Below, in pieces: positions 5,947 to 12,307 of a DNA stretch of 12,307 nucleotides (position 1 is its first letter; the number at the start of each line of letters is the position of its first letter). The stretch is from a bacterium (GTDB taxonomy: Bacteria > UBA10199 > 2-02-FULL-44-16 > JAAZCA01). A program made the position numbers and the translations under genes. A model generated the notes under the pieces. That model searched no databases and was not told the DNA's origin. It saw nothing but the letters and a program-made list of their open reading frames with translations. The stretch spans positions 1-12,307 of the forward strand of contig JBAZOP010000086.1 of assembly GCA_041648665.1 (NCBI GenBank), written 5' to 3'.

Positions 5947-7476
5947 TCAGCCTTTTCTGAAGTTTACGACAAACTCCGCAAGGGTGCGCACCATCACGCC
6001 GGTAGCGCCCTTAGGCCACAGCGGCAGGCCCTCATCCGTCCATGCGCTCGCCGCAATGTCGAGGTGAGCGAACGCTAGGTCGCCCACGAACTCCTTTAAG
6101 AATATCGCTCCCATGATCGTCTGGGCCTTGCTCTTCCCGCTGTTGTTGAGATCGGCTATGCCCGAGGTGTAACCCTTCTTGTATTCGTCCACCATGGGCA
6201 GCTGCCAAATGCGTTCGCCGGTCGCCTCGGCGCCCTTCTTCACCTTCTCCACGAGCTTATGGTCGGTCCCAAGGATTATCGTGTAGAGTTCGCCGCAGCA
6301 GTAGGCCGCTCCTCCGGTGAGAGTCGAGAGCTCGACTATGACGTCCGGCTTCTTATCCGCGGCAAAGGAGAGGGCGTCGGCCAACACGAGCCTCCCTTCT
6401 GCGTCGGTGCTTATGATTTCGACGGTCTTTCCGTTTCTCGCCTTGATTATGTCTCCCGGCTTTATGGCGCGGCCGTCCGGCATGTTCTCCGCAGCCGGGA
6501 TATACGCGTTCACCTCGACCGCGGGCTTCAGCTGCGCGATCGCCTGCATGGCGGCGATGACGCTCGCAGCTCCGGCCATGTCGCTCTTCATGACGTCCAT
6601 GCCGCGCGCGGGCTTGATGGAGATCCCGCCTGAGTCGAACGTGATCCCCTTGCCCACGAGCGCTATCTTTCCGTGCGCGCGCCCCCTGGGTTTGTACGAC
6701 ATGATTATGAAGGCCGGCGGCTCGGCCGATCCCCTCGACACCGCCAAGAGTCCGCCCATGCGCTGCTTCTGTATGGCCGCCCTGCCGAGCGACTTGAAGC
6801 CCATCTTGTATTTCGCGGCCACCTTTCTCGCCGCCGCAGCGATCCGCGTCGGGGTCGCGTCCTGGCCGGGCGTGTTCGTGAGGTCGCGCGCAGCGTTCTG
6901 CGCCTCGGCTAGAATCTTCGCCCGATCCACTGCGGCCTTGACCGGCGCGGCGTCTCCCTCGTAGAGGAAATGGAGCTCCGAGAGCGGCGCGGGCCTCTCC
7001 TCTCCGTCGGTCTTGTAGGCCTCGAACGCATAGCTGCCTAGAATGGCGCCCTCCGCTATGGCGCGCGCCCTATCCGCGGCGTGCAGGTCGTCGACCGAGC
7101 CGCGTTCGAGCACCAGCGCTGCGGAGTCGGCCTTGACCACGCGCGCCGCCTTTGAAATCGCGGCGCCGGCCTCCCTCAGGATATCGAGGGTCAGGTCCTT
7201 GCGCCGGCCCATGCCGACGAGCAATATGAATTTCGCCGGTATCTTGCCTGCCGTGAAGAGCATGCGGTGCGTGCCGCGCTCTCCCTTGAATTTTTCATCC
7301 GCGATCTGTTTCGAGACGCTGCCCGCCATCGCCTTGTCCAGCGCGATGCCTCCGTCCACATGCTTGATGAGGGCGTGCCTCGCACCCTCGTCCTCCTTCG
7401 CCCTCTCGAAGAGCCCTATGGAAATTATGTCCGCCTTGAAAGATTCAGGCGTCTGTCTGCTCACGGTGAGCTTCAT
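5947..7476 (-). CDS. pepA: Cytosol (leucyl) aminopeptidase PepA, M17 family
   Basis: A 509-residue dizinc aminopeptidase that removes N-terminal residues from peptides in the cytoplasm; E. coli PepA is 503. The start at 7476 (MKLTVSRQ) is chosen because AAAGGAG lies 6 nt upstream; two in-frame ATGs further up lack such a site. The N-terminal regulatory domain spans about 1-180 and the catalytic domain about 185-509. All metal ligands are visible: Lys276 and Asp281 (VGKGITFDSGG), Asp299 (MKSDMAGAAS), and Asp358 and Glu360 (STDAEGRLVLADAL). Catalytic Lys288 and Arg362 are also present. Numbering is offset by six from E. coli. E. coli PepA also binds DNA in Xer recombination; nothing here shows whether this one does. 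It is transcribed divergently from the methyltransferase-like gene. Confidence 0.97.
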   Translation of the reverse strand: MKLTVSRQTPESFKADIISIGLFERAKEDEGARHALIKHVDGGIALDKAMAGSVSKQIADEKFKGERGTHRMLFTAGKIPAKFILLVGMGRRKDLTLDILREAGAAISKAARVVKADSAALVLERGSVDDLHAADRARAIAEGAILGSYAFEAYKTDGEERPAPLSELHFLYEGDAAPVKAAVDRAKILAEAQNAARDLTNTPGQDATPTRIAAAARKVAAKYKMGFKSLGRAAIQKQRMGGLLAVSRGSAEPPAFIIMSYKPRGRAHGKIALVGKGITFDSGGISIKPARGMDVMKSDMAGAASVIAAMQAIAQLKPAVEVNAYIPAAENMPDGRAIKPGDIIKARNGKTVEIISTDAEGRLVLADALSFAADKKPDVIVELSTLTGGAAYCCGELYTIILGTDHKLVEKVKKGAEATGERIWQLPMVDEYKKGYTSGIADLNNSGKSKAQTIMGAIFLKEFVGDLAFAHLDIAASAWTDEGLPLWPKGATGVMVRTLAEFVVNFRKG

Positions 7477-7531
7477 TTTTATCTCCTTTGAGCCGGACAT
7501 CTTATACGCCCGGATCAATTGGTCAATGATC

Positions 7532-7547
7532 CCTTGTAGAAACAAGG
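7532..7547. repeat. Inverted repeat between pepA and the divergent methyltransferase gene
   Basis: CCTTGT (7532-7537) and ACAAGG (7542-7547) form a 6-bp perfect dyad with the loop AGAA. An imperfect dyad (GATCA at 7513, TGATC ending 7531) lies alongside. Placed in a 93-bp divergent intergenic region, these could be operator sites, but no regulator is known. Confidence 0.35.
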
Positions 7548-7569
7548 CGTTTCATATACATATATATTG

Positions 7570-8343
7570 ATGTCCGAGTCATTCGACCAATCCTTGAGAC
7601 GGGCCATGGAGGCCCTGGGCCGCATCGTCGAGCACCTCATCGGTAGCGCCAAGAAGGCCAGCGTCCACGTCGGCACCCGCGCCGGCGTCCAGCCCGTGCT
7701 CTCCATCGAAAGCCAGCTCTCGTACGAGAGGATAAAAGAGCTCATCGATCTCTCGATAAAAAAGATGGTCGAACCTGCGCTGCCGGACCTCCAGGGGAAG
7801 ACGGCGCTGGACATAGGAGAGGGGCCGGTGTTTTACGCATCGAGGCTGCTCGGCGCCAGGGCGCAATGCGCCGTGAGCTTCGACATAAGGGGCGCTGCTT
7901 CGGAATTGCAGGGCGACGCCTCGCGGGGATACATCGTGCAGGGCAAACCCGCGAAGCTCCCGTTCCCCGCCGAACGCTTCGGCTACATAATGGCCAGGCT
8001 TGCCTCGATGTCGCAGGGCGACGTGGCGCGCGCGATCGCGGAGATGGGCAGGGTCATGACGCCGGGAAGCCAGGCCGTGCTCGTGGATTTCCATCCCTTC
8101 GGGCTCTTCGCCAAAAAGGGTTCGAGCAGGATAAAATCAGCGGAGTCGAATCTGCACAGGTTTGAAGACTACTACGCGACCATGAGAAAGGCCGGACTTC
8201 GCATCGTTGATCTGAGAGAGATATTCATAGACGAACAGACGCGCGGCTTCTTCAAGGAAGAGGAGATCAGCGTGTACCGCTCGCTCAAGGGCACGCCGCT
8301 CTTGGCATTCTTCTTTCTCTACAGGCCGAAGGCGAAGAAATAG
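7570..8343 (+). CDS. SAM-dependent methyltransferase-like protein
   Basis: A 257-residue protein with a Rossmann-like class I methyltransferase pattern. A helical N-terminal part (1-75) precedes motif I ALDIGEGPVFYASRL (79-93), a motif II acidic residue at Asp105 (AVSFDI), a motif IV-like FGYIMARLASM (137-147) and the post-I strand GRVMTPGSQAVLVDF (160-174), as in Methyltransf_11 proteins. Motif I is DIGEGP rather than the usual DxGxGxG, and motif IV lacks the common Asp, so SAM binding is likely but not certain. The ATG at 7570 is directly preceded by TTG (7567), which could also initiate. No clear Shine-Dalgarno sequence is seen upstream; the leader is AT-rich. It is followed after 12 bp by the RidA-family gene, so the two are probably co-transcribed. 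Substrate is unknown. Confidence 0.7.
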   Translation: MSESFDQSLRRAMEALGRIVEHLIGSAKKASVHVGTRAGVQPVLSIESQLSYERIKELIDLSIKKMVEPALPDLQGKTALDIGEGPVFYASRLLGARAQCAVSFDIRGAASELQGDASRGYIVQGKPAKLPFPAERFGYIMARLASMSQGDVARAIAEMGRVMTPGSQAVLVDFHPFGLFAKKGSSRIKSAESNLHRFEDYYATMRKAGLRIVDLREIFIDEQTRGFFKEEEISVYRSLKGTPLLAFFFLYRPKAKK

Positions 8344-8355
8344 GACGGAGTCACC

Positions 8356-8817
8356 ATGAAATTCGACGACAGGCTCGCTGAACTCTACATCGAATTGCAG
8401 GAGCCTCCCTCGGAAAAAGGGAGCGCCCAGGCAGTCACGCAGATCGGCAAGCTGCTCTACATAGCGCAGGCGCTTCCATATTCCTCGGGCCGCTTCCATC
8501 ACCAGGGCCGCGTGGGCATCGAGGTGAAACTCGATGCGGCCAAGCTCGCGGCGAGGATGGCCGCCGTGATGGCGATCTCATACGCCAGGCATGCGCTGGG
8601 TGGTTCGCTCTCCAAGATCAAGAGGGTCGTCCAGCTCAACGGTTTCGTGGCATGCGGGGCCGACTTCAAGGATCACGAAAAGGTCCTAGACGGGGCGAGC
8701 GACCTCTTCGGCGATATCTTCGGAGTCGACGGAAAACACGCGAGGACCGCCATCGGCGCAGCGAGCCTGCCGCAGAACGCATGCGTCTGCCTCTCCGTGG
8801 TGTTTGAATTGAAGTGA
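8356..8817 (+). CDS. RidA (YjgF/YER057c/UK114) family protein with altered active site
   Basis: A 153-residue protein of the longer RidA subgroup. It has RLAELYIELQEPP at the start, then GKLLYIAQALP, KIKRVVQLNGFVAC (87-100), DGASDLFGDIFG (112-123) and KHARTAIGAASLP (127-139). RidA enzymes are trimeric imine/enamine deaminases that detoxify reactive intermediates such as 2-aminoacrylate. The key substrate-binding arginine is kept (Arg130). The family Glu near the C-terminus (Glu120 in E. coli TdcF/RidA numbering) aligns with Cys145 in NACVCLSVV, and the usual SGQ segment reads AQA, so the deaminase reaction may be lost or changed. A GGAG lies 7 nt before the ATG. It probably forms an operon with the upstream methyltransferase-like gene and ends 10 bp before the convergent lipoprotein gene. 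Confidence 0.85.
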   Translation: MKFDDRLAELYIELQEPPSEKGSAQAVTQIGKLLYIAQALPYSSGRFHHQGRVGIEVKLDAAKLAARMAAVMAISYARHALGGSLSKIKRVVQLNGFVACGADFKDHEKVLDGASDLFGDIFGVDGKHARTAIGAASLPQNACVCLSVVFELK

Positions 8818-8827
8818 CTTGGGATAA

Positions 8828-9814
8828 TTATTCCGAAGGATTCACGTACATCATCGCGGAAGCGGTCGCGGATTTCAGCCATGAGTCGGATGCGTTATCG
8901 AACGTAGCTCCGAGCGTCACCTCATCTCCCTCTGCGATCTCGGTCTTGAGATCCACGAACGGATTGTCCGACAGCTCCAGGAGTTTGTGACTCTCGTCCA
9001 GCGTGGCCTCGGACCTCCAGAACGGGACCACCCCGCCGCCGGTCGAGAGTTCTATCGAGGCGCCGAAATCAGAGAGCGCGCCGCTGACCATGATCACGCG
9101 CGAAGGGCTGTCCATCCTGTAGGATACCGTGCGCTCCGCAAACGCGCCCGGCTCGATATCCACGGTCTCATGCCCGCACGGCTCGAACTCCACGAGCATG
9201 GGCTTCACGTCCGAGAGGCTTGAGAATTCGTTCATGGGCCGCGCTACGAGGGTGATCTCGAAGTAGACCCCTGAATAACTCTGCTCAGTCGGGTTCTCAA
9301 GAACGACGGAGATCTCGAGCGGATCCGTGGACAGGACCGGATAGCCGTAGCCCTGCGGCAGCTCGACCTTCGTGAGAAGCGCCGTGGCGATGAAGGCCGG
9401 GTTGCCTGCGCCGGAATTCCCGCACATGGAATTCTCCTCATGCAGGTTCGAGACTATGGCCTGCCTCAAGAGCCCTGACGGGAGCTCCGAACCTGCGGCG
9501 TCCACGACCTTGGGCTCGAAGGCAGTCACCCAGATGTCCTCGTCGGACTGGAAGCGCATGGCGAGGGGACCCTCCTCCATCTCGGCCCCTGCCGGCAGAT
9601 CGACCGGGCCCACGTGGAAGATGAACCTCTTCTGCCAGGCTTCCTCGGCGAGCTCATCATCCACATCAGGCTCGTTGAGGCCCACCATTACGTCGCCGTC
9701 AGGGGATATGAAGACAGGGGCGTCGGTGCCTTTGCAGCCGGCCTGCATGAGCAAGGCTGCCGTCATCGTGAATGCGATAAAAAACGTGATTTTATTGATG
9801 AATTTGGCTTTCAT
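8828..9814 (-). CDS. Putative lipoprotein with a degenerate copper type II monooxygenase (PHM-like) fold
   Basis: A 328-residue exported protein. The N-terminus is basic, then hydrophobic, ending MQAGC (Cys27). This is lipobox-like, although Gln at -3 is atypical. Segments recall peptidylglycine/dopamine monooxygenase-type beta-sandwich proteins: LLRQAIVSNLHEE (115-127) sits where the family has an LHH pair, SGALSDFGASIEL (244-256) where it has GHxHDxGxxL, and IAEGDEVTLGATFDNASDSWLKSATASAMMYVNP (293-326) resembles the GDxL..YDN...GMMxxY end. The copper-binding histidines of those motifs are missing, so an active monooxygenase is unlikely. The fold assignment is from pattern memory and is moderate. 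It starts at ATG 9814 with a weak ribosome binding site and is divergent from groES across 212 bp. Confidence 0.65.
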   Translation of the reverse strand: MKAKFINKITFFIAFTMTAALLMQAGCKGTDAPVFISPDGDVMVGLNEPDVDDELAEEAWQKRFIFHVGPVDLPAGAEMEEGPLAMRFQSDEDIWVTAFEPKVVDAAGSELPSGLLRQAIVSNLHEENSMCGNSGAGNPAFIATALLTKVELPQGYGYPVLSTDPLEISVVLENPTEQSYSGVYFEITLVARPMNEFSSLSDVKPMLVEFEPCGHETVDIEPGAFAERTVSYRMDSPSRVIMVSGALSDFGASIELSTGGGVVPFWRSEATLDESHKLLELSDNPFVDLKTEIAEGDEVTLGATFDNASDSWLKSATASAMMYVNPSE

Positions 9815-9907
9815 AGCCCGCGAATCTAAGGATATCGGCCGCTGATGCCAATATGCATGGCGTCAAAGGCCTGTAACGCGACGGATCAAAAAAATCGCCC
9901 TTCCCCC

Positions 9908-9935
9908 TTGACTGTGGATAACTAGACATTATATG
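9908..9935 (+). promoter_or_regulatory. groES-groEL promoter (sigma70-like)
   Basis: TTGACT (9908-9913) as -35 and TATATG (9930-9935) as -10 are separated by 16 bp. Transcription would begin around 9942, so that the CIRCE operator lies at the start of the transcript, as in many HrcA-controlled operons. The spacer contains a perfect DnaA-box 9-mer, TGTGGATAA (9913-9921, minus-strand TTATCCACA), overlapping the last -35 base. Confidence 0.75.
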
Positions 9936-9952
9936 GTCCGCAACCCGCAGCG

Positions 9953-9979
9953 TTAGCACTCCATTGGTGCGAGTGCCAA
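9953..9979 (+). promoter_or_regulatory. CIRCE operator (HrcA binding site)
   Basis: The half-sites TTAGCACTC (9953-9961) and GAGTGCCAA (9971-9979) are separated by exactly 9 bp, as in the CIRCE consensus. Only one base differs from the standard right half (GAGTGCTAA). The HrcA repressor should bind here and repress groES-groEL until heat or unfolded protein titrates GroEL. hrcA itself is not in the window. Confidence 0.93.
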
Positions 9980-10026
9980 CCGCGGAAAAGATCGAAAATT
10001 CAGCTACTAACAAAGGAGGAAGTGAT

Positions 10027-10323
10027 ATGAGCACAAAGATCAGACCGCTGCACGACCGCATCCTCGTCAAGCGTCTCACCAACGAGGAGAAGACAAAAGG
10101 GGGGATCATCATCCCTGACACTGCCAAGGAAAAGCCGCAGGAAGGCGAGATCATCGCCGTGGGCAACGGCAAGATCCTCGAGAACGGCCAGAAGCTGAAC
10201 CTCGACGTGAAGATCGGCGACAAGATCCTCTTCACGAAATACGCGGGCAACGAGATCAAGATCGACGGCGTGGAGTACACGATCATGCGCGAAGACGACA
10301 TCCTGGGGATCGTCAACGCATAA
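10027..10323 (+). CDS. groES: Co-chaperonin GroES
   Basis: A 98-residue Hsp10 that caps the GroEL ring as a heptameric lid during ATP-driven protein folding in the cytoplasm. It begins MSTKIRPLHDRILVKRL, as is typical for the family. The mobile loop that docks on GroEL is EEKTKGGIIIPDTAKEKPQEG (about 20-40), with the GGIIIP contact. The strand EGEIIAVGNGK and the C-terminal MREDDILGIV are standard. The ATG at 10027 has AAAGGAGG (10012-10019) 7 nt upstream; in-frame codons that extend further upstream cross the operator and are not coding. First gene of the operon, 34 bp before groEL. Confidence 0.98.
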   Translation: MSTKIRPLHDRILVKRLTNEEKTKGGIIIPDTAKEKPQEGEIIAVGNGKILENGQKLNLDVKIGDKILFTKYAGNEIKIDGVEYTIMREDDILGIVNA

Positions 10324-10357
10324 ACCATAACAACAAACAGCCACCAAGGAGGATACA

Positions 10358-11995
<1,638 letters not shown>

Positions 11996-12018
11996 CAGCT
12001 GAATAAGGCTCATCAGCC

Positions 12019-12053
12019 AAAGAGGTGGTCCCGAGAGGGGCCACCTCTTTTTT
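12019..12053 (+). terminator. Rho-independent terminator of groES-groEL
   Basis: The stem 12019-12032 with 12037-12050 (14 bp, one T.G pair) has the GNRA-type loop GAGA (12033-12036) and a T-tract at 12048-12053. It lies 23 bp after the groEL stop. Confidence 0.95.
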
Positions 12054-12076
12054 ATGATGCTGATTTATGATGCTGA
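12051..12076 (+). repeat. 13-bp perfect tandem duplication
   Basis: TTTATGATGCTGA occurs twice head to tail (12051-12063 and 12064-12076). The first copy begins in the T-tract of the groEL terminator. This probably reflects replication slippage. Confidence 0.8.
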
Positions 12077-12083
12077 AGTTTTA

Positions 12084-12113
12084 TTGACCCCAAGAAAATC
12101 AACGTGTTATAAT
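12084..12113 (+). promoter_or_regulatory. Near-consensus sigma70-type promoter
   Basis: TTGACC (12084-12089) and a perfect TATAAT (12108-12113) are separated by 18 bp. Transcription would start near 12120, just upstream of the GGGGG ribosome binding site of the next gene. Confidence 0.8.
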
Positions 12114-12138
12114 GCACCAACTTTTTGGGGGAATCATC

Positions 12139-12307
12139 TTGCGCACTGCCTCGCTTTTTTCTGCAAACAAATCGATCAGATCGGCGATATTTGCCGTCGG
12201 ATTCGCTGTCGTGCTCCTGGCCTCGTTTTCGGCCCATGCGCTGAGCTTCTCCAGCCACGGCTACTACAGGCTCAGGGTCGTGGGGGTAGACAACCTGGAC
12301 CTCCAGG
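12139..12307 (+). CDS. Exported, probably outer-membrane protein (5' part only)
   Basis: The frame is open to the right edge, giving 56 residues. The TTG at 12139 is preferred as start. It follows GGGGG (12127-12131) by 7 nt, whereas the in-frame ATG at 12112 lies inside the -10 box and upstream of the likely transcription start. The N-terminus has a basic region (ANKSIR), a hydrophobic core (AIFAVGFAVVLLASF) and an SAHA|L signal peptidase I site after residue 34. The mature start LSFSSHGYYRLRVVGVDNLDLQ resembles the first strand of beta-barrel porin-like proteins (GYYRLR followed by DNLDL). Family and function cannot be named from this fragment. Confidence 0.75.
   Translation, partial: MRTASLFSANKSIRSAIFAVGFAVVLLASFSAHALSFSSHGYYRLRVVGVDNLDLQ

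Noticed and set aside
9964..10026. Upstream in-frame extension of GroES
   Set aside because: It begins in the CIRCE operator. Family length and the AAAGGAGG site fix the start at 10027.

Overview
This 12.3 kb window is a chromosomal stretch from a fairly GC-rich Gram-negative bacterium. Two genes encode lipoproteins and one begins an exported, probably outer-membrane protein. The chaperonin operon carries an HrcA-type CIRCE operator. Gene content (a DUF2400 protein, EttA, PepA and degenerate extracytoplasmic lipoproteins) fits the lineages once grouped as Deltaproteobacteria, but this placement is an inference and no marker here proves it.

Left end (1-745): the tail of a membrane protein, then a tRNA-Asn(GUU) gene whose anticodon is split between its second and third bases by a 241-nt group I intron. 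P1, P2, P3, P4, P6, P7, P8 and P9 can all be drawn from the sequence, and there is an extra hairpin between P7 and P3. The tRNA is followed at once by a very long perfect terminator stem. The last 18 nt of the tRNA plus the next 5 nt are repeated 218 bp downstream, which looks like an attachment-site scar of an integrated element. The DNA between the copies is hairpin-rich and has no gene.

Middle (746-9814): short transcription units alternating in strand. They are a degenerate M23-like lipoprotein (-), a TauE/SafE transporter (+), the ribosome-associated ABC-F protein EttA (-), a DUF2400/TIGR02757 protein with an endonuclease III-like motif (+), a small unknown protein (+), leucyl aminopeptidase PepA (-), a methyltransferase-like gene paired with a divergent RidA-family gene (+,+), and a lipoprotein resembling a copper type II monooxygenase (PHM) fold that has lost its metal ligands (-). 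Convergent pairs are packed with gaps of 4-10 bp.

Right end (9815-12307): the groES-groEL operon with a sigma70-type promoter, a perfect DnaA-box 9-mer inside the promoter spacer, a CIRCE operator, strong ribosome binding sites and a strong terminator. It is followed by a near-consensus promoter and the first 56 codons of an exported, probably outer-membrane protein that appears to start at TTG.

Most genes are housekeeping (translation, peptide turnover, protein folding). The most unusual element is the intron-split tRNA-Asn with the att-like repeat at its 3' end. No CRISPR array, transposase, integrase or defence system is visible.
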